Source of the DNA: Leifsonia sp. AG29
Lineage (GTDB): Bacteria > Actinomycetota > Actinomycetes > Actinomycetales > Microbacteriaceae
Direction of reading: 5' to 3'
DNA: 64,000 nt
Assembly: GCF_009765225.1 (NCBI RefSeq)
Contig: NZ_VMSF01000001.1
Location: 806,001 to 870,000 of the forward strand
Shown: one piece after another, positions 46,057 to 54,483 of the stretch
Layout of the letters: each line of letters opens with the position of its first letter
How positions within the stretch are numbered: position 1 is the stretch's first letter
The notes under the pieces: model-generated
Database searches by the model: none
The model's input: the letters and a program-made list of their open reading frames with translations, nothing else
Told to the model about the DNA's origin: nothing
Position numbers and translations under genes: made by a program

Positions 46057-46926
46057 GTGACGCAGTGGCGCAAGTGGGGCCGGGACGAGGCGCGGGAGTG
46101 GATCGCCGTCCCGCAGGAGTCGAGCGACAAATACACCCGGGGCGTGCTCGGCATCGTGACCGGCTCCGAGCTCTATCCGGGCGCGGCCGTGCTCGGCGTC
46201 GAGGCGGCCTCGCGAACCGGGGTCGGCATGATCCGCTATCTCGGCGCCCCGCGTCCGTCCGAACACGTGCTCCAGCGCAGGCCGGAGGTCGTGACCGCAC
46301 CCGGCAGGGTCCAGGCGTGGCTCATCGGCTCGGGGATGGACGCCTCCTCGCGGCCTCAGGACGACGCCCACCGGTTGCGCACGGCCGTCCGCGACGGGAC
46401 GCCCGTCGTGGTCGACGCCGGAGCGCTCGACCTGGCGACGCGCGCCTCCGGACCCGTCGTGATCACGCCGCACTACCGCGAGCTCGCCGCTGTGCTGGCG
46501 GCGGCGGCCGACGACGACTCGGATGCGGTGACCGCCGACGACATCGCGGCCGACCCGGGTGCATGGGCGGCGCGGGCCGCGGAGTCGCTCGGCGTCACGG
46601 TCCTGCTCAAAGGGCACACGACGTACGTCGCGGCGCCCGACGGACCGCGTCTGTCGGTGACCGCGGGGCCGTCCTGGCTCGCGACGGCGGGGAGCGGAGA
46701 CGTCCTGGGCGGGGTGCTCGGAGCGCTCGTCGCGACGCACGCCCGCGAGGTGGACGAGGACGGCCACGACGCCCTCGCGGCGCTCGCCGCGACGGCCGCG
46801 TGGGTGCACGGCCGCGCGGGGGAACGCGCCTCCCGGGGCGGCCCCATCGTCGCACTCGACATCGCCGGGTGCCTCCCCGACGTGGTGCGCGACCTCGTTC
46901 AGGGTGGTGACGACCCCATCCCCTAG
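46057..46926 (+). CDS. nnrD: ADP-dependent NAD(P)H-hydrate dehydratase
   Basis: 289 residues, ribokinase-like fold without the epimerase domain. It repairs hydrated NAD(P)H using ADP or ATP. KYTRGVLGIVTGSELYPGAA and RTGVGMIRYLGA open the fold; VVDAGALDL, ITPHYRELA and LKGHTTYVA are family motifs; the catalytic loop AGSGDVLGGVLGAL has the key Asp. GTG at 46057 is chosen for its GGAGGGAGG ribosome site; an ATG at 46006 would add an Arg/Gly-rich N-terminus. Confidence 0.92.
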   Translation: MTQWRKWGRDEAREWIAVPQESSDKYTRGVLGIVTGSELYPGAAVLGVEAASRTGVGMIRYLGAPRPSEHVLQRRPEVVTAPGRVQAWLIGSGMDASSRPQDDAHRLRTAVRDGTPVVVDAGALDLATRASGPVVITPHYRELAAVLAAAADDDSDAVTADDIAADPGAWAARAAESLGVTVLLKGHTTYVAAPDGPRLSVTAGPSWLATAGSGDVLGGVLGALVATHAREVDEDGHDALAALAATAAWVHGRAGERASRGGPIVALDIAGCLPDVVRDLVQGGDDPIP

Positions 46927-46929
46927 GAT
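46924..46929 (+). promoter_or_regulatory. -10 hexamer TAGGAT, leaderless type, for GT87-type gene
   Basis: TAGGAT overlaps the nnrD stop codon and ends 8 bases before the ATG at 46938. Confidence 0.5.
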
Positions 46930-46937
46930 GTGGCCTC

Positions 46938-48272
46938 ATGGGGATCGACTCGGCGCCGGCACCCGCACCGGCGACCCCGCTCCTCGAGCCCGGCGTCGTC
47001 CGTCGCGTCCTCCGCAGTCCCTTCTCGCTGTGGATCGCCTTCCTGCTCGTGCACCTGATCGTCGGCGGCCTCGCCCTCGAGGGCGGCAAGGGCCTCGGCG
47101 ACGTCTTCCTCGTGTACAAGCCGTGGGCGCAGCTCGCCGCGCAGGGAACGCAGATCGTCGGCGTCACGTCGGACTGGGTCTACCCGTTCGGCGCGCTCGT
47201 CCCCGTGATGCTGCCCCTCCTGTTCGGCCCGGAGGCCTACGTCGGCGGCTGGCTCACCATGGTGCTCCTCCTCGATGCGGCGGCGTTCGCCGTGCTGATC
47301 GTGGGCCGCGAGCCGCGCCGGATCGTCGCCGCCTGGTGGTGGCTGGGCTTCCTGCTCCTGCTCGGCCCGATCGCGGTCGGACGCCTCGACTCGATCTCGA
47401 TGGCCCTCGCGGTCGTCGGCCTGCTGTGGCTGACGCTCCACGAACGAGCCGCGGTCGTGGTGCTGACCGCGGCTACGTGGATCAAGGTCTGGCCGGCCGC
47501 CATCCTCATCGCCGCCGTGGTCGCGCTCCGCAGCCGCTGGCACATCGTGCTGGTCGCCGCCGTCACGTCCGCGATCATCGCCGCGGTGCCCCTGATCTTC
47601 GGAGCCGGCACGCACCTCCTCAGCTTCATCGGGATGCAGACCGACCGCGGCCTCCAGATCGAGGCGCCGGTGAGCACCTTCTGGATGTGGCAGGCCGCGT
47701 TCCACGTGCCGGGCTCGGTGGTGTACTACGACCGGCACCTGCTCACGTTCCAGGTGAGCGGGCACGGGACGACCGTCGCCGGTTCTCTCATGAACCCGCT
47801 GCTCGCCCTGACCGCCGTCGTCGTGATGCTCATCGGCATCCGCTCCCTCCGGCGCGGGACCCCGTACACGCGGATCCTGCCCGAACTCTCCCTGGCCCTC
47901 GTCACGGCCGTCATCGCGTTCAACAAGGTCGGCTCGCCCCAGTACGTCGTGTGGTTCGCCGCGCCCGTCGTCATCGGACTCGTCTACCAGGGCCGCGGAT
48001 TCCTCACGCCGGCCATCCTCGTCGGGGTGACCGCCGCCCTCACACAGGCCTTCTACCCGTTCCTCTACGACTTCCTGCTCGTGCCCGACCCGGGCATGGT
48101 GGCGGTGCTCACCGTGCGGAACCTCATGTACTTCGTGATCCTCGGGTGGGCGATCGCCGCGCTCTGGCGGAAGCGGCACCGCGACGAGGCCGCCGGCGAC
48201 CTCCTCCCGGCGCACGCGTGGCCGTTCCGGGCCGCGCCCGGAGCGCATCCCGAGCCGGTCGGGCGCGCGTAG
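46938..48272 (+). CDS. GT87-type membrane glycosyltransferase
   Basis: 444 residues with about ten membrane segments. The first outer loop VYKPWAQLAAQG and DWVYPFGALVPVMLPL, then VGRLDSISMALAVVGLLW and WIKVWPAAILIA (Lys-Trp-Pro), match polyprenyl-phosphomannose-dependent mannosyltransferases (GT87). FNKVGSPQYVVWF near residue 330 is also conserved. It may add mannose to cell-wall glycans or lipids from outside, using a polyprenyl donor; phosphomannomutase for the precursor is at the other end of the window. The final 40 residues are cytosolic and Ala/Pro-rich. Confidence 0.85.
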   Translation: MGIDSAPAPAPATPLLEPGVVRRVLRSPFSLWIAFLLVHLIVGGLALEGGKGLGDVFLVYKPWAQLAAQGTQIVGVTSDWVYPFGALVPVMLPLLFGPEAYVGGWLTMVLLLDAAAFAVLIVGREPRRIVAAWWWLGFLLLLGPIAVGRLDSISMALAVVGLLWLTLHERAAVVVLTAATWIKVWPAAILIAAVVALRSRWHIVLVAAVTSAIIAAVPLIFGAGTHLLSFIGMQTDRGLQIEAPVSTFWMWQAAFHVPGSVVYYDRHLLTFQVSGHGTTVAGSLMNPLLALTAVVVMLIGIRSLRRGTPYTRILPELSLALVTAVIAFNKVGSPQYVVWFAAPVVIGLVYQGRGFLTPAILVGVTAALTQAFYPFLYDFLLVPDPGMVAVLTVRNLMYFVILGWAIAALWRKRHRDEAAGDLLPAHAWPFRAAPGAHPEPVGRA

Positions 48273-48289
48273 CAGAGCCCCGCGCTCGT

Positions 48290-48347
48290 CGAGGTGCTCG
48301 TAGATGTCGTGACACGCCGTGGCGGGGCCGCAACTGCGAGCACCTCG
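48290..48347. repeat. Large inverted repeat after the GT87-type gene
   Basis: CGAGGTGCTCG (48290-48300) and CGAGCACCTCG (48337-48347) are perfect 11-base arms separated by 36 bases. It lies in the 171-base gap 48273-48443 beginning 17 bases after the stop. The 36-base loop lacks an open frame. It may be a terminator or the remnant of a repeated element; the rest of the gap is GC-rich with no recognised site. Confidence 0.6.
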
Positions 48348-48443
48348 ATGGCGGGGCGGCGCGGCGCGGGGCGGCGCGGCGACGCGGTGGGGACGCGGCC
48401 GGGAGGCGCGCCTAGACTGGGAGGCACGGAGTCAGGAGGCGAC

Positions 48444-48752
48444 ATGCTGGTGGCATTCTCGGTCGCGCCGAGCGGCGGTGAAGGGGCGGACGCGTCGGTG
48501 CACGACGCTGTGGCCGCCGCGGTGAAGATCGTCCGCGAGAGCGGACTGCCGAACCGGACCAACTCGATGTTCACAGAGATCGAGGGGGAGTGGGACGAGG
48601 TCTTCGACGTCATCCGCCGAGCCACGGAGGCGGTGGGGCGGTACGGCACGCGGGTCTCCCTGGTGCTGAAGGCCGACATCCGCCCCGGGTACACCGGCGA
48701 ACTCACCGGCAAGGTGGAGCGGCTCGAGGAGGCTCTGCGCTCGCAGGAGTGA
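48444..48752 (+). CDS. MTH1187-family thiamine-binding protein
   Basis: 102 residues. MLVAFSVAPSGGEG opens the family; VHDAVAAAVKIVRESGLPNR and EGEWDEVFDVIRRATEAV follow the two-layer ferredoxin-like fold of YkoF/MTH1187 proteins (DUF77). These bind thiamine or a related pyrimidine and often sit with transporters. AGGAGG is 4 bases before the ATG. It stands alone, 84 bases before the MFS gene. Confidence 0.88.
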   Translation: MLVAFSVAPSGGEGADASVHDAVAAAVKIVRESGLPNRTNSMFTEIEGEWDEVFDVIRRATEAVGRYGTRVSLVLKADIRPGYTGELTGKVERLEEALRSQE

Positions 48753-48808
48753 GCGCGGCAGCGGCGAGGCACTCCGCGACGGGTCGCCGGCGCCTTCACG
48801 TCGTCGAC

Positions 48809-48822
48809 TCGAAACGATTCGA
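48809..48822. promoter_or_regulatory. LacI-family-like operator in the MFS promoter
   Basis: TCGAAACGATTCGA differs at one central position from the classic actinobacterial LacI/GalR-type palindrome TCGAAACGTTTCGA. It ends 2 bases before the -10 TATGCT of the MFS gene, where a bound repressor would block polymerase. No LacI-type gene is in the window. Confidence 0.5.
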
Positions 48823-48824
48823 TA

Positions 48825-48830
48825 TATGCT
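48825..48830 (+). promoter_or_regulatory. -10 hexamer TATGCT, leaderless type, for MFS transporter
   Basis: TATGCT ends 6 bases before the GTG at 48837 and directly follows the operator-like palindrome. Confidence 0.55.
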
Positions 48831-48836
48831 GATCCG

Positions 48837-50117
48837 GTGAATCCCGTTACCCACGGGCCGACGTCGTTGTCGTCGGCCCGTACTCGTCTTGCGCTCTTCG
48901 CGCTCGCCCTGGGCGGCTTCGGCATCGGCTCGACCGAGTTCGTCGCCATGGGCCTGCTGCCCAACATCGCGCACGACCTGCTGCCGCAGCTCTACGCCGC
49001 GTCACAGACCGACGCGAACGCGCAGGCCGGCTGGATCATCTCCGCGTACGCCCTCGGCGTGGTGGTCGGCGCTCCGACGATCGCGGCGTTCGCTGCGCGC
49101 CTCCCGCGCAAGAAGCTGCTCCTCTGGCTGCTCGTGGCCTTCACACTCGGAACGGTGGCGTCCGCCCTCGCTCCCACGTTCCAGCTCGTCCTCCTCGCCC
49201 GCTTCGTCAGCGCGCTCCCTCACGGCGCCTACTTCGGCATCGCCTCCCTCGTCGCCGCATCGCTGATGGGGCCGGGCAAGCGCGGGCAGGGCGTCGCGTT
49301 CGTGCTGTCGGGACTCACGATCGCGAACGTGATCGGCGTCCCGTTCATCACGTGGGTCGGCCAGAACAACGGCTGGCGGATCGCGTATCTCGTCGTGGCG
49401 GCGATCTTCGCGCTGACCTTCGTCGCCGTCGCGCTGCTCGTCCCCTGGCAGGAGGGGAACCCCGCGGCGACGCTCCGGAACGAGCTGCGCGCATTCGGAC
49501 GCCTCCAGGTGTGGCTGGCGCTCCTCATCGGCGCGATCGGGTTCGGCGGCTTCTTCGCCGTCTACACCTACATCGCGCCGGTGGTGACGACCGTCACGGG
49601 GCTCCCGGAGTCGTCCGTGCCGCTCGTGCTCATCCTGATCGGCGTGGGCATGACCGTGGGCAACATCGTCGGCGGGCGCATGGCCGATCGCAGCGTGAAG
49701 CGCAGCATGCTGACCGGGTTCGTCGTGCTCCTGGTGTCGCTGATCGTGCTGTTCTTCACCGCCTCCACGGTGGTGGGCCTGCTCGCCTGCGTGTTCGTCG
49801 TCGCAGCAGCGTGCTCCGCCCTGTCACCCACGATCCAGACGCGCCTGATGGACGTGGCCCACGACAGCCAGTCGATCGCCGCCGCGCTGAACCACTCGGC
49901 GCTCAACATCGCGAACGCGGCGGGCGCCTTCCTCGGCGGTCTCGCGATCGCGGCGGGATACGGGTACCTGTCGCCGATCGCGGTCGGTGCCGTGCTCGCG
50001 GTCGGCGGGATCGCGCTCGCGCTCCTCTCGTTCGGCATAGACCGGTCGCGTGTGCGCCGCGGCGTCGACACGGGGGTCGTCCGGGCGCAGCGGCCGGAGC
50101 CCGTCCCGATCGACTGA
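48837..50117 (+). CDS. MFS transporter, DHA1 family (AraJ/Cmx-like)
   Basis: 426 residues with about 12 membrane segments. FALALGGFGIGSTEFVAMGL and AYALGVVVGAPTIAAFAARL with the loop RLPRKKLLLW are signatures of the AraJ/NepI/chloramphenicol-exporter group. LPHGAYFGIASLVAASLMGP is the family's fifth-segment region. It probably exports a small drug or sugar metabolite by proton exchange. A LacI-like operator suggests induction by a small molecule. GTG start fits the leaderless -10. Confidence 0.92.
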   Translation: MNPVTHGPTSLSSARTRLALFALALGGFGIGSTEFVAMGLLPNIAHDLLPQLYAASQTDANAQAGWIISAYALGVVVGAPTIAAFAARLPRKKLLLWLLVAFTLGTVASALAPTFQLVLLARFVSALPHGAYFGIASLVAASLMGPGKRGQGVAFVLSGLTIANVIGVPFITWVGQNNGWRIAYLVVAAIFALTFVAVALLVPWQEGNPAATLRNELRAFGRLQVWLALLIGAIGFGGFFAVYTYIAPVVTTVTGLPESSVPLVLILIGVGMTVGNIVGGRMADRSVKRSMLTGFVVLLVSLIVLFFTASTVVGLLACVFVVAAACSALSPTIQTRLMDVAHDSQSIAAALNHSALNIANAAGAFLGGLAIAAGYGYLSPIAVGAVLAVGGIALALLSFGIDRSRVRRGVDTGVVRAQRPEPVPID

Positions 50118-50122
50118 TCGCG

Positions 50123-50144
50123 GGAGGCGGCGCGTGCCGCCCCC
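50123..50144. terminator. Hairpin between convergent MFS and LuxR-regulator genes
   Basis: GGCGGC (50126-50131) and GCCGCC (50136-50141) around GCGT, extended by G-C pairs past one A-C mismatch. It fills most of the 28 bases between the stops. Confidence 0.5.
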
Positions 50145-50145
50145 G

Positions 50146-50799
50146 TCAGTCGTTCTGCAGCAGGATGCCGTCCTGGATGGCGCGCTTGCGCAGCGCCACC
50201 TTGGTGCCGACGTCGTAACCCGCGACGCGGTACTTCTCGCGGATGCGCTTGAGGTAGCTCTTCGCGGTCTCGTCCGAGATGCCGAGCTGGAAGGCCACGG
50301 CCTTGACCGGCTCGCCCGCGCCGTAGAGCGCCATGACCCGGCGCTCCTGGGCGCTCAGCTTGGGGGCCCCGCCGACCTCGCCGGCGTTGAGCGCCAGGTC
50401 GAGTTCGGCCGAGATGAACGACTCGCCCTTGTTCGCGGCGCGGATCGCCTCCACGATCATCTCGGCGTCCTCGCTCTTCACGAGGTAGCCGAGGGCGCCG
50501 GCGGCGAGGGCCTCGCGCACCACCGCGGGGTCGGAGTAGGTGCTCATGAGCACCGTGGCGACGCCGGTGGTCTTCAGGGTGGACAGCTTGAGCGAGATCG
50601 GGATGTTGTCCTTCAGGTCGAGGTCGAGGAGGACGACGTCGACCGGGAACTCGGGGTGGGTGAGCAGTTCGGGCCAGCTGGCGACGGCGGCGACCATGTC
50701 GATCCCGTCCGCCGCCTTGCGGATCCATTCGGTGAGTGCACCGAGGAGCATCTTGTGATCGTCGACGATCGCGATCCGGATGGGAGTGTCCTCGCTCAC
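50146..50799 (-). CDS. LuxR/NarL-family response regulator
   Basis: 217 residues. Receiver with Asp13/14 (IAIVDDHKM), phospho-acceptor Asp59 (VVLLDLDL) and Lys in GYLVKSED; LuxR-type HTH at about 145-210 with LSAQERRVMALYGAGEPVKA and LGISDETAKSYLKRIREKY. GTG start has AAGGAAGG upstream. It is 34 bases after the membrane gene and is presumed to be the partner of the kinase two genes upstream. Targets unknown. Confidence 0.92.
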   Translation of the reverse strand: MSEDTPIRIAIVDDHKMLLGALTEWIRKAADGIDMVAAVASWPELLTHPEFPVDVVLLDLDLKDNIPISLKLSTLKTTGVATVLMSTYSDPAVVREALAAGALGYLVKSEDAEMIVEAIRAANKGESFISAELDLALNAGEVGGAPKLSAQERRVMALYGAGEPVKAVAFQLGISDETAKSYLKRIREKYRVAGYDVGTKVALRKRAIQDGILLQND

Positions 50800-50833
50800 G
50801 TGCTGCCTTCCTTCGAGTTCGGTGGCCGAGCCG

Positions 50834-52045
50834 TCAGGTGGGCTCGACCGATGTGTCGCTCACGGTGGTGACCTCGATGCGGAGCGTGGAGCCCGAGTAT
50901 GACTCCGCGTAGCGGCCCACCTTACGGATAGCTTGCCACGCGGCGGGGTCTACCCCGTTTCGCGGCACACCGGTGGTCGTGATCACGATAGCCATCGTCG
51001 AGCTGCTCGGCGTCAGGGCCGTTGGTCCTCCCTCGCGCCGTTCGATGTCGAGCATCAGGGACCGCGCCTGGCCGGTGCCCGAACGGACCGGGTCGCTGAT
51101 GAGCAGCCACACGGCGGTGAGCAGCCCGTCTCGCTGGTCGCGGTCGAGGCCCGCCGCGAGACCCTCCGGGTCGCTCAGCGTGACCGACGGCCCGAGGACG
51201 GCCGACTCGGTGACCGCGTGATACAGCCACGTCTCGGTGCGGCCCTGGATGAGGTGGAGGCGCAGCTCGGTGGCGATCGCGGCCGCGGCGTCGGCGGTGG
51301 CCTGGTCGAGAGGGAGGGGCGTCCGGCCGGTCGCCACGCCGTCGAGGAGGCGCTCGGCCGCGAGGTCGAGGCGGGCCAGCTCCTCCGAGGCCATCATCCC
51401 CGCGGCGTAGCCCGGGGCCGAGACGGTGCTCTGCACCTGCACGAGGTCGAGTTCCAGCTGGACCAGCGTGCGGAGCGAGCGCACGATCTGCACGCCGATG
51501 AGGGGAGGCGCGACGGCGATCGCGATGATGGCGAAGCTCGGCCCGAGCATCTGTGGGGCCGGGATCGCGCGGATGCCGAAGACGACCGCCAGCACCGCTC
51601 CGAGCACGGCGGCGGCAGCGACGATGTCGCGAGGGGGCCGGACGGGAGCGCACAGCAGCAGCGCCGGCCCGACGGCGGCCGCGGCGGTCAGCGGCGTCCA
51701 CACGTCGGCGCTGCGGGTTCCGGCGACATCGAGGACGACCGCGAGCGCCCAGACGCCGAGCGCGCCGGCGAACAGCCAGGTGGGCAAGAGGTCGGGGAGG
51801 CGGAACCGGAGCACCAGCGCCACCGCGAGCGTTCCGATGACCAGGGCCCACGCTCCGAGGGTGAGCCCGATGAAGGGCATGTACCGCAGGTTCAGGAGCT
51901 GCAGCGCGAACAGGAAGGCGATGAGCGCGAGCGCGGCCACGTTGAAGCCGAGTTCGAGGCGCGCCCGTCCGAGGGCCTCGCGCTCGTCCGTCGCGGCGAC
52001 GCGCTGCAGCGGCCGGGCCAGCGTCTGCTCGTCGGGGTGCGTCAC
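50834..52045 (-). CDS. Membrane protein of unknown function in a two-component cassette
   Basis: 403 residues. About seven membrane segments (about 35-200), for example LGFNVAALALIAFLFALQLL and WALVIGTLAVALVLRF, followed by a cytosolic helical domain (RSLRTLVQLELDLVQVQSTV) and a C-terminal domain that looks like an eroded ATPase fold: TAVWLLISDPVRSG and STMAIVITTTGVPR sit where N- and G-boxes would be, but no nucleotide motif is intact. It may be a degenerate kinase acting as partner or sensor. GTG overlaps the kinase stop (GTGA), so the two are translationally coupled. Confidence 0.7.
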   Translation of the reverse strand: MTHPDEQTLARPLQRVAATDEREALGRARLELGFNVAALALIAFLFALQLLNLRYMPFIGLTLGAWALVIGTLAVALVLRFRLPDLLPTWLFAGALGVWALAVVLDVAGTRSADVWTPLTAAAAVGPALLLCAPVRPPRDIVAAAAVLGAVLAVVFGIRAIPAPQMLGPSFAIIAIAVAPPLIGVQIVRSLRTLVQLELDLVQVQSTVSAPGYAAGMMASEELARLDLAAERLLDGVATGRTPLPLDQATADAAAAIATELRLHLIQGRTETWLYHAVTESAVLGPSVTLSDPEGLAAGLDRDQRDGLLTAVWLLISDPVRSGTGQARSLMLDIERREGGPTALTPSSSTMAIVITTTGVPRNGVDPAAWQAIRKVGRYAESYSGSTLRIEVTTVSDTSVEPT

Positions 52046-53208
52046 TTCGGAACCTCCAGGACCACTGTCGTCCCGCTTCCCGGTGAGGAGAAGAGCCGGG
52101 CGTTCCCGCCGACGTCGCGGAGGCGCGCGACGATCGACTCCGTGTAGCCGAGCCTGCCCTCCGTGATCGCGGACACGTCGAACCCCTTGCCGGCGTCGGT
52201 CACCATCGCCCGCACGGTCGTCTCGTCGTCGGTGATCGTCACGTGGGCCTCCTTCACGCCCGAGTGGCGGCGCACGTTCTCGAGGCACTCGCCGAGGGCG
52301 AGGAGGAAGGCGTCGAGCACGTCGCTCTGGAGGAACACCTGACCGGCGCCGTGCCAATTGACCTCGAGGCCGATCCGCTTGAACCGCTGCTTGACGGACT
52401 CGAGCGTGTTGCCGAGCGCGGACTCCTCCACGGGTTTCAGCCGGTAGTCGCCCGAGCGGGCCGGGTCGGGGGTGAAGCCGAGGCGGAGCTGCCGCAGCAG
52501 GGCGGCGTCCTCCGCGGCCTGCTCGCGCATGGCGCCCGCGCTCACGCCGACACCGGCGTGGGCCAGCAGGGTGAGGGTCGCCAGGACCGTGTCGTGCAGG
52601 AGGCGCGCACCGCGGCGACGGCGCGCCTCCGTCTCGCTCGCCTGGCGCTCGACCCGGTACGCCCGGCTCATGGTCGAGATGCGCTTGAGGGTGCGCGGGA
52701 CGGTCCGCGACAGCCAGATGCCCGTCGCGGTGAGGGCGACCCAGCCGGCGAGGGTGAAGAGCACGGGCTCCACCACGCGCGAGCCGGTGAGGAAGAGCGT
52801 CGCCGAGAGGACGATCAGGGTGCCGAGTCCCGAGACGGCGAGGAGGAGGACGCGGGCCCGCGAGGTCGTCCCGAGCACGGAGACGCAGGCGATCCCGGCG
52901 GCGCCGACGATGCCGACGGCGCTGATCGCCGACGGGCCGAGCGGGCGGAGGGGGAGCACGTTCAGCAGGATCAGGCCGAGACCCGCGACGACGATGACCC
53001 ACATCCAGACCGTCAGCCGGAGCAGGGTGACGAGCTGCCACTGGGCGTACCCCAGGCAGACGACCAGGACGAGGGAGGCCAGGTACAGGGGGAGCGGGAT
53101 GGTGCCCGGCACGCTCAGGCACAGCGCCGCGGTCGCAGTCGCGGTGAGGCCGACCGTGCGGGCGGTGGTGGCGAGAAGACGATCACGCTCCTTCTGGATG
53201 CGCGACAT
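52042..53208 (-). CDS. Sensor histidine kinase, NarL/LuxR-partner type
   Basis: 388 residues. Six or so membrane segments in the first 165 residues; the dimerisation helix has ARRRRGARLLHDTVLATLTL with probable phospho-accepting His205; the HATPase domain has the N-box GECLENVRRHSG, G1 DAGKGF and G2-like SSPGSGTTV. It lacks an extracellular domain, so it likely senses membrane or intramembrane signals. It is the first gene of the kinase/membrane protein/regulator operon. Confidence 0.88.
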   Translation of the reverse strand: MSRIQKERDRLLATTARTVGLTATATAALCLSVPGTIPLPLYLASLVLVVCLGYAQWQLVTLLRLTVWMWVIVVAGLGLILLNVLPLRPLGPSAISAVGIVGAAGIACVSVLGTTSRARVLLLAVSGLGTLIVLSATLFLTGSRVVEPVLFTLAGWVALTATGIWLSRTVPRTLKRISTMSRAYRVERQASETEARRRRGARLLHDTVLATLTLLAHAGVGVSAGAMREQAAEDAALLRQLRLGFTPDPARSGDYRLKPVEESALGNTLESVKQRFKRIGLEVNWHGAGQVFLQSDVLDAFLLALGECLENVRRHSGVKEAHVTITDDETTVRAMVTDAGKGFDVSAITEGRLGYTESIVARLRDVGGNARLFSSPGSGTTVVLEVPK

Positions 53209-53219
53209 GCCCCTCCTCC

Positions 53220-53247
53220 ACTCAGTCCGCGAGACTCAGTCCGCGAG
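53220..53247. repeat. 14-base tandem duplication at the metX stop
   Basis: ACTCAGTCCGCGAG occurs twice, end to end, and the second copy includes the metX stop codon (TCA on the plus strand at 53236-53238). A recent slippage event at the gene end is likely; the metX reading frame is not changed. Confidence 0.75.
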
Positions 53248-54450
53248 CAACCGTCTCAGCTGTCCGCCGACGGCCCCGTCCTCGATCAGGAACCCGTCGT
53301 GACCGAAGTCGGACCGGATCACGAAGGGAACTCTACCGTCCAACGTGTCCGGGAGGTGGGAGGCGATGAGCTCCTGGCCCTCCAGCGGGAAGAGCCGGTC
53401 GCTGTCGATCCCCACGACGAGCGTGCGGGCGGTGACGCGAGACAGGGCCGCGGCGACGCCTCCCCGCCCCCTCCCGACGTCGTGCGAGTTCATCGCCTGC
53501 ACGAGCGTCAGATAGCTGTTGGCGTCGAAGCGGCGCGTGAACTTGTTGCCGTGGAAGTCGAGGTAGGACTCGACGGCGAACCGGCCGCCGCCCCCGAGTG
53601 GGCTGATCCCGCTCTGCCAGGCGCGCTCGAACCGCTCGTTCAGCTCGGAGGGGCTCCGGTAGTTCAGCAGGGCCATGCGCCGGGCGAGGGCGAGGCCGCG
53701 GTGGGGACCCTCGCCGTCTTTGGCGTCGTAGTAGTAGCCGTCGGCGAACAGCGGGTCGGTGCGCACCGCCTCCAGCTGGACCGAGTTGAGCGCGATCTGG
53801 TCGGCGGTCGAGAAGGGAGGCGCGGCCAGCAGGGCGAGGCGCTCCACCCGCTCCGGGAAGCCGACCGCCCACTCGAGCGCCTGCATGCCCCCCATCGACC
53901 CGCCGACGACGGCCGCCCAGTGTTCGATGCCGATGACGTCCGAGAAGGCCGCCTGGGCGTTCACCTGGTCGCGGATGGTGGTGAACGGGAACCGCGGACC
54001 CCACTCGCTGCCGTCGGGCGCGATCGATGCCGGGCCCGTGGTGCCCTGACAGCCGCCGAGCATGTTCGGCGCGACGACGAAGAAGCGGTCGGTGTCGATC
54101 GCGAGGCCGGGCCCGATGATGCCCTGCCACCAGCCGGCCGTCGGGTGACCGGGGCCCGCGGCGCCGGCCGCATGGCTGTCGCCGGTGAGCGCGTGGAGGA
54201 CGAGCACGGCGTTGTCGCGGGCGTCGTTGAGCCGCCCCCAGGTCTCATACGCGATCCGGACGTAGGGGAGGGTCTCACCGCTCTCGAAGGAGAACGCGCC
54301 GATGCCGGCGAACTGCCGGCCCCCGACCGGATCGGACTCCTTCCAGGCGCCGCTCGCGGGCGGCTTGCCGAGGAGCGAGCGCGCCTGGGCGTCGGTGATG
54401 AAACTCGACGGCGCCGTGTCGGCGGATGTCTGCCACTCCATGCCTGCCAT
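53236..54450 (-). CDS. metX: Homoserine O-acetyltransferase
   Basis: 404 residues, alpha/beta-hydrolase fold. It makes O-acetylhomoserine from homoserine and acetyl-CoA. Oxyanion/substrate loop LVLHALTGDSHAAG, nucleophile elbow GGSMGGMQALEW (Ser), acid in IDSDRLFPLEGQE (Asp), and catalytic His in DFGHDGFL form a complete triad. An ATG at 54441 is nearly equal to the one at 54450 as start. The product is used by metY, encoded 1.6 kb away in the opposite direction. Confidence 0.95.
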   Translation of the reverse strand: MAGMEWQTSADTAPSSFITDAQARSLLGKPPASGAWKESDPVGGRQFAGIGAFSFESGETLPYVRIAYETWGRLNDARDNAVLVLHALTGDSHAAGAAGPGHPTAGWWQGIIGPGLAIDTDRFFVVAPNMLGGCQGTTGPASIAPDGSEWGPRFPFTTIRDQVNAQAAFSDVIGIEHWAAVVGGSMGGMQALEWAVGFPERVERLALLAAPPFSTADQIALNSVQLEAVRTDPLFADGYYYDAKDGEGPHRGLALARRMALLNYRSPSELNERFERAWQSGISPLGGGGRFAVESYLDFHGNKFTRRFDANSYLTLVQAMNSHDVGRGRGGVAAALSRVTARTLVVGIDSDRLFPLEGQELIASHLPDTLDGRVPFVIRSDFGHDGFLIEDGAVGGQLRRLLAD

Positions 54451-54483
54451 TCTGTCGTGCGCGGAGCGGCGTCCGAGCCACTG

